Shown here piece after piece: positions 33,940 to 42,478 of a stretch of DNA of 48,009 bases. The stretch spans positions 1-48,009 of the forward strand of contig CAJXUK010000023.1 in NCBI GenBank assembly GCA_913061435.1. Reading direction: 5' to 3'. This DNA comes from an uncultured Thalassolituus sp. (GTDB lineage: Bacteria > Pseudomonadota > Gammaproteobacteria > Pseudomonadales > Oceanobacteraceae). Below the pieces are notes generated by a model. The model had not been told where the DNA came from. It was given only the letters and a program-made list of their open reading frames with translations, and searched no databases. Position numbers and translations under genes: made by a program. Position 1 is the stretch's first letter, and each line of letters starts with the position of its first letter.

Positions 33940-34569
33940 TTAATGTGACAAAAACTTCTCTATTGTTTTTAGTTCGTCAATATCGTTAGCATTATTAAAA
34001 CTGTGTTCTAAACAATCAGCCGCTAACGTTGTGACACTCTCAAGTGATCGTAGTAAACGATGAAGAGCATTTTTGTTTTCGGCTAAGCTGCGTTCAAAAA
34101 CTGGCAACATACTTTTATGGTATATCCCATGCAATGGCTGTAAACCGTTATGAAAAAACACCATAGCTTGGCTATCAATTTTGTTACATTGATTAATACC
34201 AGTAACTAACTGCGCCATAACGTTTTGTGTCATTAAGGGCGTGTCACAAGGCATAACTAAAACCCAGTCGTGCTTTGCTTGTTTAAGCCCAGCCACCAGC
34301 CCAGCCATTGGGCCTGAATAACCTGAGTCGGTATGAGCTTCTTGATCGGCAATACACGCTAGTTGATAACGGGCATACAAATCTTGATTGCGATTGCAGC
34401 TAATCACCAAATCATCCACTAAAGGCGCCATACAATTAATGGCGTATTCAATTAAAGGTTTATCAGCTATACGAATTAAGCCCTTATCTTGACCTGACAT
34501 GCGGCGGCCTTCGCCACCGGCTAATATCAAACCACTTATGTTTTTTGCCTGTATATTTTTTTTGCTCAT
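33940..34569 (-). CDS. mobA: Molybdenum cofactor guanylyltransferase MobA
   Basis: Attaches GMP to molybdopterin to make the bis-MGD cofactor of DMSO-reductase-type enzymes such as nitrate reductases, 209 residues. The nucleotide-binding motif is [18 protein letters not shown], and a Mg-binding V-M-P-C-D-T-P-L follows near 105-112. It starts 23 nt after moeA. Its presence implies bis-MGD enzymes elsewhere in the genome. Confidence 0.94.
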   Translation of the reverse strand: MSKKNIQAKNISGLILAGGEGRRMSGQDKGLIRIADKPLIEYAINCMAPLVDDLVISCNRNQDLYARYQLACIADQEAHTDSGYSGPMAGLVAGLKQAKHDWVLVMPCDTPLMTQNVMAQLVTGINQCNKIDSQAMVFFHNGLQPLHGIYHKSMLPVFERSLAENKNALHRLLRSLESVTTLAADCLEHSFNNANDIDELKTIEKFLSH

Positions 34570-34592
34570 GATGCTTGCTTCAATTTTAAAAT

Positions 34593-35876
34593 TTATCCAT
34601 GACCCTGCGCGGTGGTTAAACCATAAAATTCAATTTCATCACCTTCGCTAATAATAGTGCCCGCAGGGACACACGCAAAACCATCACTCCAGCTGGATGA
34701 GGATAAAACACCAGAACTTTGATTATTAAAAACCTCTATTTCACCCTGATTAAACCGCGCTCGTAAAAACTCGGTACGAGCAATGGATTTTTTTGTGGTA
34801 AAACGCGCTTTGCCTATTAACCGTAACAAAGGTTGGGCATTAGCACCTTGCACTGACCATAAAAAATCACGCGCTAATTGATAAAATGTCACCACTACAG
34901 CAGCAGGGTTTCCTGGTAGTCCGAGCACAGGAGCACCATTATAATGACCAAGAGCAAATGGTTTACCTGGCTTAATTGCCAAGCGCCACATTTCTATATT
35001 TCCACCCTGATCGCCGCCTTGACTGATTGCCGCTTTGATATGGTCTTCTTCACCCACAGAAACACCGCCGCTGGTAATAATAACATCGGCTAATGCACTG
35101 GCCTTTTGTAAAACTGTTTGCGTATCGGCCAAGGTGTCGGCTGCAAAAAATGGCCCAATCACTTCCATTCCCATACGCTGTAGTAAACCGATTAAGGTAA
35201 AGCTGTTGGTGTTATATATTTTACCTGCAGTGAGGGGGTTTCCTGGCTCTACAAGCTCATCGCCAGAAGAGACCACGGCGACCTTCAAACGCTTATAGAC
35301 CGTCACTTCATGACAACCGATAGAGGCCAATACGCCTAAGTCTTCTGCGCGTAATATTCGACCCGCTGTGAATACGACTTGGTTATTTTTTATATCTTGC
35401 CCAGCAGGACGAATATTTTGCTGTGGCTGGGCATGGGCAACACTTTGCGGAAAACGAACATTACCATTCTCTAGTACCTCGCACTGTTCTTGCATAACGA
35501 CTAAGTCTGAGTTACTTGGCACAGCGGCACCGGTAAAAATGCGGGCACAAGTATTAGCCAATAAGGGCTTAGGGGCATCACCCGCAGTGATGCGCTGCGA
35601 TACTGGCATATCAAACAAATCGCTATTGTCTTGCAATGCTGCTTGGCAGTCTTCAAGACGCAATGCATAACCATCCATAGCGCTATTATCGAAATTGGGT
35701 ACGTTGATTGTGGCAACAATATCTTGAGCCAAAATACGATTTAATACACTTGGCAAAGGGAGTGTTTCTTTTTGAGGAAGTGTACCGTATTGCTGAGCTC
35801 GCGCAGACAACACAGAACGAGCATCATCTAAAGGAATCAACCCCTTGGTCAAATCAAAAGTATCACAGGATGTCAT
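34593..35876 (-). CDS. moeA: Molybdopterin molybdenumtransferase MoeA
   Basis: Inserts molybdate into adenylated molybdopterin, 427 residues. Conserved segments are the N-terminal N-V-P-N-F-D-N-S-A-M-D-G-Y-A, I-F-T-G-A-A-V-P, the central S-S-G-D-E-L-V-E-P-G and I-Y-N-T-N-S, T-S-G-G-V-S-V-G-E-E-D, and K-P-G-K-P-F-A-L-G with L-P-G-N-P-A-A-V-V. The length is normal. It overlaps the upstream RmlD-like gene as ATGA (35873-35876), so both are translated together. Confidence 0.95.
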   Translation of the reverse strand: MTSCDTFDLTKGLIPLDDARSVLSARAQQYGTLPQKETLPLPSVLNRILAQDIVATINVPNFDNSAMDGYALRLEDCQAALQDNSDLFDMPVSQRITAGDAPKPLLANTCARIFTGAAVPSNSDLVVMQEQCEVLENGNVRFPQSVAHAQPQQNIRPAGQDIKNNQVVFTAGRILRAEDLGVLASIGCHEVTVYKRLKVAVVSSGDELVEPGNPLTAGKIYNTNSFTLIGLLQRMGMEVIGPFFAADTLADTQTVLQKASALADVIITSGGVSVGEEDHIKAAISQGGDQGGNIEMWRLAIKPGKPFALGHYNGAPVLGLPGNPAAVVVTFYQLARDFLWSVQGANAQPLLRLIGKARFTTKKSIARTEFLRARFNQGEIEVFNNQSSGVLSSSSWSDGFACVPAGTIISEGDEIEFYGLTTAQGHG

Positions 35877-36724
35877 TTTTTTATTTCTCGTGTATCTGTA
35901 GATTTAGATGTTGCACCGTAGTAGCGGCGAATCAAACGGCTTAGCGCTTGCCGCCAAGGCTTGGGCTTTATACCAAAAGTGTGCTTGATCAGACGACTGT
36001 CTAAAATGGTTTCATTAGATTCACATTCTTCGTCGCCCAACTGCTCTATTTCCACATGACCTAGATCTTCATATTGGCGAGCTTCTGCCAATAATACTTC
36101 AGCAAAAGCATACTCAGTTGTACTTTCAACGCTGCAATAATGATAAGTACCCCACAAAGATTCATCACAATCAATTTGTTGTAATACGGCATGAATAATT
36201 AATGCAATATCATCTGCGGGTGTGGGTGCGATACGAATTAAGTTATCCAATATCAGGCGACCTTCACTGCGCGCCTGGGCCAACAAATGCAAGGCAAAGT
36301 CTTCTTTTGATAGACTAAATGGTTGATTAACTCTTAAGATAAAATGACGCAGTTGTTTACGCGCTTGGTTTTCTAAGTCAATGAGAGCTGAGTGTCCCGA
36401 CATTTCGTCGCTTTCTAAACTACCCACTTCGTTGTATTTAAATACTTTAGCCGAAGACAGTAAAACCATGGGAATATCGTTATCGATCAACAAATCAATC
36501 CACTGCTTAATACGAGCCGCTAATGCGGGTGTTTCTCCGGCTATTGCAATGATTGCCAAGGGTGAAGCAGATGCACCTACGGGTAGCGTTATGGGCTCTT
36601 GGCTATCCAATAATCGACTAGAGTAAGGAAGTGCTTGCTTACTTGCAAGCTCACTTAAATACTGGCCAACAGGGAATTCAGCACCAATGATAAACCAATG
36701 TCGATTCGTCCCATTAAATCTCAT
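35873..36724 (-). CDS. Degenerate RmlD-like SDR protein, coupled to moeA
   Basis: Protein of 283 residues similar in outline to dTDP-4-dehydrorhamnose reductases (RmlD). It has a Rossmann-like start (W-F-I-I-G-A-E-F-P-V-G), V-L-L-S-S-A-K-V-F near residue 88, G-T-Y-H-Y-C-S near 195 and the C-terminal P-W-R-Q-A-L. The catalytic Tyr-x-x-x-Lys is not found: the region reads H-S-A-L-I-D-L-E-N-Q. The Gly-rich loop is also altered. It is therefore unlikely to be a normal rhamnose enzyme. I use the ATG at 36724; the frame extends to a TTG at 36751. It overlaps moeA by 4 nt, so its job may concern molybdenum cofactor; this is inferred. Confidence 0.6.
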   Translation of the reverse strand: MRFNGTNRHWFIIGAEFPVGQYLSELASKQALPYSSRLLDSQEPITLPVGASASPLAIIAIAGETPALAARIKQWIDLLIDNDIPMVLLSSAKVFKYNEVGSLESDEMSGHSALIDLENQARKQLRHFILRVNQPFSLSKEDFALHLLAQARSEGRLILDNLIRIAPTPADDIALIIHAVLQQIDCDESLWGTYHYCSVESTTEYAFAEVLLAEARQYEDLGHVEIEQLGDEECESNETILDSRLIKHTFGIKPKPWRQALSRLIRRYYGATSKSTDTREIKK

Positions 36725-36879
36725 GTCACCCGTCCTGTTTACGTTCAACAAATAAAGTTACTTATTATAACGTACCCGCTTAATAATTAATGCTAAATTG
36801 GAGTTTAGGGCAACGTTTTCTCACAGCTTGCCTATACTAATAAGAATATAGTTAATAATATTTTAACGATAAGGCTCTG

Positions 36880-38718
36880 ATGTTAAGACAACTTACATTT
36901 ATTTTAGTGTTGATCAGCATATCCTTGGGTGGAAACGCCAATCACTCTGGTGTAAATCATCCCCCGCACTTTTCTGACCCGAGCTTTGAGGGGTATTTTG
37001 GTGATGCTGAGTATTTTGGCCAAATTGATCAGATTTCTCTCGTTGAGGCTCAAAACCTTGAACCATCAAAATGGACTCGTATCGATATTAATGATGCTAA
37101 TTTAGGTTTTGATAGCCGACACTTTTGGTTCCGAGTTCCACTTAAAAATATTTATAGCGCTCCTACACCTTGGTTTTTACACATTAATTATCCATTGCTT
37201 GATTACATTGATGTGTATTTATTAGCCGATGACGTAATTGTTCAGCAATTTCACACTGGGGATGCTTATCCGTTCGAGCAGCGACCAATTAACAGACCTG
37301 GGTTTGTTTTCCCCTTAACCATTGATTCCAACAAAGACTATTCTTTGTATATTCACGCCCACACTGCAGGCTCTTTTCAACTGTCGCTTTCATTGCAAAC
37401 AGAGAGCCATTTTTGGCAAAGTACAGCGCTAGAAAACGCAGCCAGTGCGGCTTTTTATGCCATTTTAGTGAGCATGCTGTTTTACAACTTAATTATCTTT
37501 TTTATTGTGCGTGCTCGCAGCTACTTATTTTATTTAATGTATCTTTTTTCGTTCACCTTATTTATGGCCAGCATGCAAGGCTGGGCCTATCAATTTTTAT
37601 GGCCAAACAGCCCTCAACTTCATGAGCTATCGGTGGCGTTTTTAATCGGCCCTGTCATTATTTTTAGTGCTTTATTTAGTTCAACTTTTTTAAAGCTACC
37701 CGTTGTTCGGCCCGACTTTTATCGCATTCTGCTAACTCTTGTTTGGGTCGCGATAGCTTATTCTGTAGCGACCCTCATTGTTCCTTACGTCATTATTATC
37801 AAAGTTGGTGCAACTCTGGCCATTTTAGTCACGACTGCAGCGCTGTTTTTTACCTATCACGAGTGGGTTCGTAATAGAAGCAGAGAGGTAATGCTGTTTA
37901 TTATTGCGTGGACAACCGTGTTATTTGGTTTCATGCTTTACAGCGGGCAAAAATTCGGCATTTTGCCAATAAATATATTCACCGAACATGCTATTGAAAT
38001 TGGTGCGCTATTAGAAGTCATCTTACTCGCTTTAGCACTGGCCGATCGAATTAACAGTGAGCGTAAAAAACGCCTAGAAACTCAGCAAAAAATGCTAGAC
38101 GTGCAAATCATAGCCAACCGGGAATTAGATAATAAAGTACAAGAGCGCACGGCTGAACTTGAACAATTAAACGGTGAACTGCAATCAGCATCGATTACAG
38201 ATTCATTAACCCAAATTAAAAATCGCCGCTACTTTGACTATAAGCTATCTAACGAATTCCGCCGCGCGCATCGAGATAAAACCCCTCTTTCTTTAATGTT
38301 AATAGACATTGATTTTTTCAAAAAATTCAATGATCAGTATGGTCATCAAGCCGGTGATGATGTATTGAAAAAAGTAGCTACAAGAATACAAGAAATTACG
38401 CATCGGCCAGGAGATACCGTTGCTCGCTATGGTGGCGAAGAATTTACAGTATTATTGTCAGACACATCTTTAGAAGGTGCATTATTGGTCGCTGAATGCA
38501 TACGTAACAGCATAGAAAAAATGAAGCTAGAGTGGGAAGGTAACCAACTCTCTCTAACCATTAGTATCGGCTTAGCAACGACGATTCCCACAGCGGTCAA
38601 TGCAGAACAGGGTCTACTAAAAGAAGCCGATACCTACTTATATATGGCCAAAGCTAATGGACGTAATCAAGTTATCCATAAAAACAACGCTTTACCAAAC
38701 AATAACAAAGATTTTTAA
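36880..38718 (+). CDS. 7TM sensor diguanylate cyclase (7TMR-DISM plus GGDEF)
   Basis: Membrane protein of 612 residues. A signal peptide (about 1-20) and a periplasmic 7TMR-DISMED2-like beta domain (about 45-175; F-W-F-R-V-P-L-K-N is typical) are followed by seven membrane helices (about 188-390). A coiled coil (about 392-435) links to a GGDEF domain with intact G-G-E-E-F at 518-522 and an RxxD inhibitory site (R-P-G-D, 509-512). It probably makes c-di-GMP in response to an extracytoplasmic ligand, possibly a carbohydrate. A 2OG oxygenase follows 9 nt later. Confidence 0.93.
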   Translation: MLRQLTFILVLISISLGGNANHSGVNHPPHFSDPSFEGYFGDAEYFGQIDQISLVEAQNLEPSKWTRIDINDANLGFDSRHFWFRVPLKNIYSAPTPWFLHINYPLLDYIDVYLLADDVIVQQFHTGDAYPFEQRPINRPGFVFPLTIDSNKDYSLYIHAHTAGSFQLSLSLQTESHFWQSTALENAASAAFYAILVSMLFYNLIIFFIVRARSYLFYLMYLFSFTLFMASMQGWAYQFLWPNSPQLHELSVAFLIGPVIIFSALFSSTFLKLPVVRPDFYRILLTLVWVAIAYSVATLIVPYVIIIKVGATLAILVTTAALFFTYHEWVRNRSREVMLFIIAWTTVLFGFMLYSGQKFGILPINIFTEHAIEIGALLEVILLALALADRINSERKKRLETQQKMLDVQIIANRELDNKVQERTAELEQLNGELQSASITDSLTQIKNRRYFDYKLSNEFRRAHRDKTPLSLMLIDIDFFKKFNDQYGHQAGDDVLKKVATRIQEITHRPGDTVARYGGEEFTVLLSDTSLEGALLVAECIRNSIEKMKLEWEGNQLSLTISIGLATTIPTAVNAEQGLLKEADTYLYMAKANGRNQVIHKNNALPNNNKDF

Positions 38719-38727
38719 TAAATAGAC

Positions 38728-39465
38728 ATGTGGTTAAACAAAGAAAAAACAACTGAATCTGCCATTGCTCATTATAAAGAACAGTTATCACAATCGTGTC
38801 CAGAATATGTAGTCATTGATAACTTGTTCAATCATTCTTTATTAGTCGAAATCACCAGCATATTGCAATATCCAAACAGCTGGCAAAAACAACGTCACAC
38901 CTATGATGAGCTATATGTAAACGACGCTCGGTGGCATGCTACTAAAGCAGAGCAGCGCTTTGTTCAGCGCGATGTATTTATCCAGCAAAATTTTTGCACT
39001 AGCGGTTTACAGTCATTGCCAACCCCAATGCAGACTTCTCTGCCTATTTCTCTGCTTAATTTTTTACGCAGCTTAGAATTTATGAGCTTTTTGTCCTCTA
39101 TTTTTAATGTTGATATTACTGATCTAAATGTCGAAGACCCTATCATTAACACCAATTACTTTCGTTTAAATACAAACGATTTTGTGGGCCAGCACGCAGA
39201 TGATTCGCCAGGAAGAGAAGTCTGTTTATTGTTGTATTTAAATCCACAATGGGATGACACTGATGGTGGTGAGCTGGTATTTTTAGGAGATGAGAGTTGT
39301 CAACAAAATGAGAAAAATCGCACTGTTGCAATTGCTCCCTTATTTAATCGATGTGTTATTTTTAACCCTTCGTCAAAGGGGTCCGAGCATTGGGTTAATC
39401 CACTCAACAGCAAACACTCGCAGTTATATCGATACAATATAACCAGCTGGTATTGGTCTGAATAA
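38728..39465 (+). CDS. 2-oxoglutarate-Fe(II) oxygenase, prolyl-4-hydroxylase-like
   Basis: Protein of 245 residues with a double-stranded beta-helix. The iron ligands are probably H156 and D158 (G-Q-H-A-D-D) and H221 (S-E-H-W-V). R235 (L-Y-R-Y-N) is placed to bind 2-oxoglutarate. The L-Y-L-N-P and G-G-E-L-V-F-L segments match the P4Hc/Ofd1-type family. The substrate is unknown. It follows the diguanylate cyclase by 9 nt, so the two are likely in one operon. Confidence 0.82.
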   Translation: MWLNKEKTTESAIAHYKEQLSQSCPEYVVIDNLFNHSLLVEITSILQYPNSWQKQRHTYDELYVNDARWHATKAEQRFVQRDVFIQQNFCTSGLQSLPTPMQTSLPISLLNFLRSLEFMSFLSSIFNVDITDLNVEDPIINTNYFRLNTNDFVGQHADDSPGREVCLLLYLNPQWDDTDGGELVFLGDESCQQNEKNRTVAIAPLFNRCVIFNPSSKGSEHWVNPLNSKHSQLYRYNITSWYWSE

Positions 39466-39497
39466 TCAATACCAACTAGCGGCAAGGTGTATTAACA

Positions 39498-39746
39498 CTA
39501 GCCGTAAATCGCTTCAACTTTACCCTTTAAAGTAACTAGCAAAGGTTGGCCGCGGCGATCTAGCGCTTTAGGTGAAGGCACTTTAATCCAGCCTTCACTG
39601 ATACAGTATTCATCCACATCAAAACGCTCTTTGCCATTCAACATTATGCGGATGGTATGCTCAAAAATTTCTTCTACATGATGAGGGCTGCGAGGATTGC
39701 CTGAAAGACGATCGGGTAAATCTGGACGTGAAGTTGTATCGTTCAT
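39498..39746 (-). CDS. DUF3297 family protein
   Basis: Small protein of 82 residues. The pattern P-D-L-P-D-R-L-S-x-N-P-R-S-P-H-H, E-Y-C-I-S-E-G-W-I-K-V and K-A-L-D-R-R-G-Q-P-L matches DUF3297. It is probably cytoplasmic; its function is unknown to me. It faces the 2OG oxygenase gene across 32 nt and is transcribed toward it. Confidence 0.85.
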   Translation of the reverse strand: MNDTTSRPDLPDRLSGNPRSPHHVEEIFEHTIRIMLNGKERFDVDEYCISEGWIKVPSPKALDRRGQPLLVTLKGKVEAIYG

Positions 39747-40074
39747 GTTTTGCCTGAGTTTAACAGTTAAAAAAGCGTTTAAAAAAATAATTAAAGTGTG
39801 TATGAATACAGAACTTAGTGTTGTTTATTGTAGACAATCTAAGCAATGCGCTCAACTCTTGTTAATGGCTCTTGCCAGATTGCAGCTATCATGGGCACTG
39901 CCTATAGTAGCCTGCTTAATAGCCCGTTAGAATTTTTCATTCATTAACGGGCTCAGTCTAGTGGTTGATTACTTGCGCTTACAATTCAATGATTGAAGTC
40001 ATCTATTGAGGCATCAATAATAGCAAGACGTTAATAACCGAACGTTAATGATCACGAAAATTAACAGGATCTCT
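39747..40074. other. Intergenic region upstream of the OYE gene
   Basis: This 328-bp gap lies between divergent genes. It holds a perfect 9-bp inverted repeat at 39921-39953 and an 8-bp direct repeat ACGTTAAT at 40028-40035 and 40042-40049 near the OYE start. I see no convincing ORF. Confidence 0.6.
39921..39953. repeat. Perfect inverted repeat, unassigned
   Basis: AGCCCGTTA (39921-39929) pairs with TAACGGGCT (39945-39953) around a 15-nt loop. It lies 122 nt upstream of the OYE gene. There is no T-run after it on the plus strand; reading minus, a short ATTAAG follows. It could be an operator, a leader hairpin or part of a small RNA. Confidence 0.6.
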
Positions 40075-41208
40075 ATGAGCAACTCTTTAACAGCATTATT
40101 TCAGCCTATTAATTTAGGCCCTTTGTCACTTAAAAACCGCATTGTTATGGCGCCAATGACCCGCACATTTTCACCTGGTGGCGTGGCTAATGACTTAGTG
40201 GTTGCCTACTACGCACGTCGTGCAAAAAATGAAGTGGGTTTAATCATTACCGAAGGCACCACGGTTGGCCATAAGGCTGCAAATGGTTACCCACGCGTAC
40301 CTGCTATTCATGGTGATGAGTCTCTTGCAGGTTGGAAAAAAGTGGTTGATGCTGTTCATGCTAATGGCGGTAAAATTGCTCCACAGCTTTGGCATGTAGG
40401 TGCTGTTCGTAAAGAAGGCGTAGAGCCTGATCCTAGCGTTCCTGGTCATAGCCCATCCGGTTTATTCAAGCCTGGCAAACCCAATGGCATTGCCATGACC
40501 CAGCAAGACATAGACGATGTGGTTGAAGCTTTTGCACAGGCAGCTGCTGACGCAAAAAGAATTGGTTTTGATGCGGTTGAAGTTCACGGCGCGCATGGTT
40601 ATTTAATCGATCAGTTTTTCTGGCAAGGCACTAACATACGCGATGACAGTTATGGTGGCGATTTAGTGGCTCGTACCAAATTTGCAGTTGAGATTGTCAG
40701 TGCTATCCGTGCTCGCGTGGGTGAAGATTTTCCTATTATTTTCCGTTTTTCGCAGTGGAAGCAGCAAGATTATGATGCGCGCTTAGCAGAAACTCCAGAA
40801 GAATTAAAAGCATTCTTAACCCCATTAGTAGACGCTGGAGTGGATATATTTCATTGCAGTACACGCCGCTATTGGGAAAAAGAATTCGAAAATGCAGACA
40901 CTGATAACCATTTAAATTTAGCGGGTTGGACGAAAAAACTGACCGGAAAACCGGTTATTACCGTGGGCAGCGTTGGATTAAATACCAGCTTTGTCGGAGC
41001 TGAGCATGGCATGGAAATGTCGGCACAGGCAGGTATTGAAGCCAGTTCAATTACTCAGCTCGCTGATCGTTTAGGTAATGAAGAATTTGATTTGGTCGCA
41101 GTGGGTCGAGCTTTAATTCAAGATCCAGAGTGGGTAATTAAAGTACGTGAGAACCGCTTAGATGAACTTCAAGATTATTCAAAAGAGAGTTTGATGCAGC
41201 TAGTGTAA
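40075..41208 (+). CDS. NADH:flavin oxidoreductase, Old Yellow Enzyme family
   Basis: FMN-dependent ene-reductase-type TIM barrel of 377 residues. The ATG at 40075 is preceded by AGGAT at suitable spacing and gives the canonical L-F-Q-P-I-N-L-G-P-L-S-L-K-N-R-I-V-M-A-P-M-T-R start. Substrate-binding residues are seen in the V-E-V-H-G-A-H-G-Y-L-I-D-Q-F motif, and a flavin phosphate site in V-G-R-A-L-I-Q-D-P. There is no C-terminal FeS/FAD extension, so it is of the short OYE type. The natural substrate cannot be deduced. Confidence 0.93.
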   Translation: MSNSLTALFQPINLGPLSLKNRIVMAPMTRTFSPGGVANDLVVAYYARRAKNEVGLIITEGTTVGHKAANGYPRVPAIHGDESLAGWKKVVDAVHANGGKIAPQLWHVGAVRKEGVEPDPSVPGHSPSGLFKPGKPNGIAMTQQDIDDVVEAFAQAAADAKRIGFDAVEVHGAHGYLIDQFFWQGTNIRDDSYGGDLVARTKFAVEIVSAIRARVGEDFPIIFRFSQWKQQDYDARLAETPEELKAFLTPLVDAGVDIFHCSTRRYWEKEFENADTDNHLNLAGWTKKLTGKPVITVGSVGLNTSFVGAEHGMEMSAQAGIEASSITQLADRLGNEEFDLVAVGRALIQDPEWVIKVRENRLDELQDYSKESLMQLV

Positions 41209-41232
41209 AACCGTTTTAAATGCGGTTTTATA
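41207..41232 (+). terminator. Hairpin overlapping the OYE stop codon
   Basis: AAAACCG (41207-41213) pairs with CGGTTTT (41223-41229). It begins within the stop codon. A short T/A run follows, so it is a modest terminator. Confidence 0.45.
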
Positions 41233-41241
41233 AAATCAAAA

Positions 41242-41288
41242 GCCCCTGTCTTAAAATTTACTTTTTGACTTACTTTTTTGACAGGGGC
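41242..41288. terminator. Bidirectional terminator between OYE and cobO
   Basis: GCCCCTGTC (41242-41250) pairs perfectly with GACAGGGGC (41280-41288) around a 29-nt loop. CCTTTCTGTTT follows on the plus strand and TTTTGATTTT on the minus strand. Confidence 0.7.
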
Positions 41289-41318
41289 CTTTCTGTTTGT
41301 ATCAGAAAATTTAAAAAA

Positions 41319-41338
41319 TGAGTATTAATTAATACTCA
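41319..41338 (-). terminator. 20-bp perfect palindrome across the cobO stop codon
   Basis: TGAGTATTAATTAATACTCA is a perfect palindrome that includes the cobO stop. On the minus strand it is followed by TTTTTTAAATTTT, the layout of an intrinsic terminator, although the stem is AT-rich and has almost no loop. Confidence 0.5.
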
Positions 41339-41940
41339 ATTCCTTGTTGTGCTTTTACTCCCAAACGAAAAGCATGGCGATCATCTTGAACGGTCGATAT
41401 GGTATCGGCAATATCTTGCAAAGGCATAGCCATTGTCCGGCCAGTAATCATAACATTTTGCATTTTCGGACGTTTCTTTAACGCCTCAATAACAGGTTCA
41501 ACATTTAGATAACCATACTTAAACATGTAGCTCATTTCATCGAACAAGAGAAAATCGTATTGATCGTCGGCTAATAATTTCTCAGCCAATACCCATGCTT
41601 TTTCAGCAGCAGCGATGTCTTGTGCTTTATCTTGTGTTTCCCAAGTAAAACCATGCCCCATCACATGCCAATCGACTAATGGGTGATTTTGAAAAAAACG
41701 TTGTTCGCCAGTTTCATTTTCGCCTTTAATAAACTGAATGACCGCACACTTTTTTCCGTAGCCTAGCGAACGTGCCATGGTACCCAACGCAGAGCTACTT
41801 TTGCCTTTACCGTTACCTTTTAACAAAATCAAAATACCACGCTCTTCTTGGGCGTTGGCAATACGCTCGTCGATTAAGGCTTTTTTCTTAGCCATACGTT
41901 CTTGATATTTTTTATCGCTGTCTTCTGCCGTTTTATTCAT
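41329..41940 (-). CDS. cobO: Cob(I)yrinic acid a,c-diamide adenosyltransferase
   Basis: Adenosylates cobalamin or cobinamide, CobO/BtuR/CobA type, 203 residues. The P-loop is G-N-G-K-G-K-S-S-S-A near 43-52. Other family motifs are V-I-Q-F-I-K-G, the W-x-x-x-G-x-G-F-T-W segment, L-L-F-D-E (Walker B) and V-M-I-T-G-R. No other cobalamin genes are nearby, and I found no cobalamin riboswitch upstream. Upstream are four phased 11-bp repeats. It is probably a salvage enzyme. Confidence 0.95.
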   Translation of the reverse strand: MNKTAEDSDKKYQERMAKKKALIDERIANAQEERGILILLKGNGKGKSSSALGTMARSLGYGKKCAVIQFIKGENETGEQRFFQNHPLVDWHVMGHGFTWETQDKAQDIAAAEKAWVLAEKLLADDQYDFLLFDEMSYMFKYGYLNVEPVIEALKKRPKMQNVMITGRTMAMPLQDIADTISTVQDDRHAFRLGVKAQQGIEY

Positions 41941-41979
41941 GAGTTAATGTCACACTGAGTTAAAATAGTCTTTAATTTA

Positions 41980-42023
41980 TAGTACTTAATTAGTACTTAA
42001 TTAGTACTTAACTAGTACTTAAA
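41980..42023. repeat. Four tandem 11-bp repeats containing AGTACT
   Basis: Units at 41980-41990, 41991-42001, 42002-42012 and 42013-42023 read TAGTACTTAA(T/C/A). Each contains the palindrome AGTACT. The 11-bp period places the palindromes on nearly the same face of the helix. They lie 39 nt upstream of cobO and just after the response-regulator gene. Confidence 0.88.
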
Positions 42024-42034
42024 TAAAAGTGAAA

Positions 42035-42469
42035 TTACTTCTCTGGCAATTCAATTAAACGCCAATAATGATCAAGCATCTTAACGAGCTGCTCAAAACC
42101 ATTGTCTAAACTTTCTTTAATAATGTATCCCGCAACGTGTTGTTTGTATGCAGTGAGTTTATCTTCTTCGTCTTTACTGGTTGTAAGCACAAAGACAACA
42201 CTAGCCTCTAAAGTCGAGTCGGTACGCAATATTCTCAGCAAATCTAAACCACCCATTCTGGGCATATTTAAATCTAATAAAATCAAATAGGGATGTTCAA
42301 TTTGACCAGCATGTAAAATCTCTAATGCTTCTATCCCATCTTTTGCTCTGACAATTGAGTTGTCCATTTTCATCCGCGCAAAAGCTCGAGTGACACTCAT
42401 TGCGTCAATATCGTCGTCTTCGACCAGTAATATCGATACGGGTTTATAACCTGCTTTTGTATAAGTCAT
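42035..42469 (-). CDS. Single-domain response regulator, Rcp1-like
   Basis: Receiver domain without output, 144 residues. The acidic pocket is V-E-D-D-D (about 16-20) and the phospho-acceptor D66 in L-L-D-L-N-M-P. Thr/Ser in L-T-T-S and a Lys in I-I-K-E-S complete the site. The longer loop resembles Rcp1-type partners of phytochrome-like kinases. It starts 9 nt after the histidine kinase, so the two form a pair. Its output must be another protein. Confidence 0.93.
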   Translation of the reverse strand: MTYTKAGYKPVSILLVEDDDIDAMSVTRAFARMKMDNSIVRAKDGIEALEILHAGQIEHPYLILLDLNMPRMGGLDLLRILRTDSTLEASVVFVLTTSKDEEDKLTAYKQHVAGYIIKESLDNGFEQLVKMLDHYWRLIELPEK

Positions 42470-42478
42470 TGGCGATCC

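Noticed and set aside
27544..36751. Genomic island integrated at tRNA-Phe
   Set aside because: No integrase gene and no second copy of the tRNA 3' end was seen in the window; the only mobile element is the IS3 copy.
39697..39930. Plus-strand frame of 77 residues before the OYE gene
   Set aside because: Starts antisense to the DUF3297 gene and has no family pattern or ribosome site.
41941..42034. Cobalamin riboswitch upstream of cobO
   Set aside because: The short AT-rich region holds only the 11-bp repeats and lacks a B12-box or room for the riboswitch fold.
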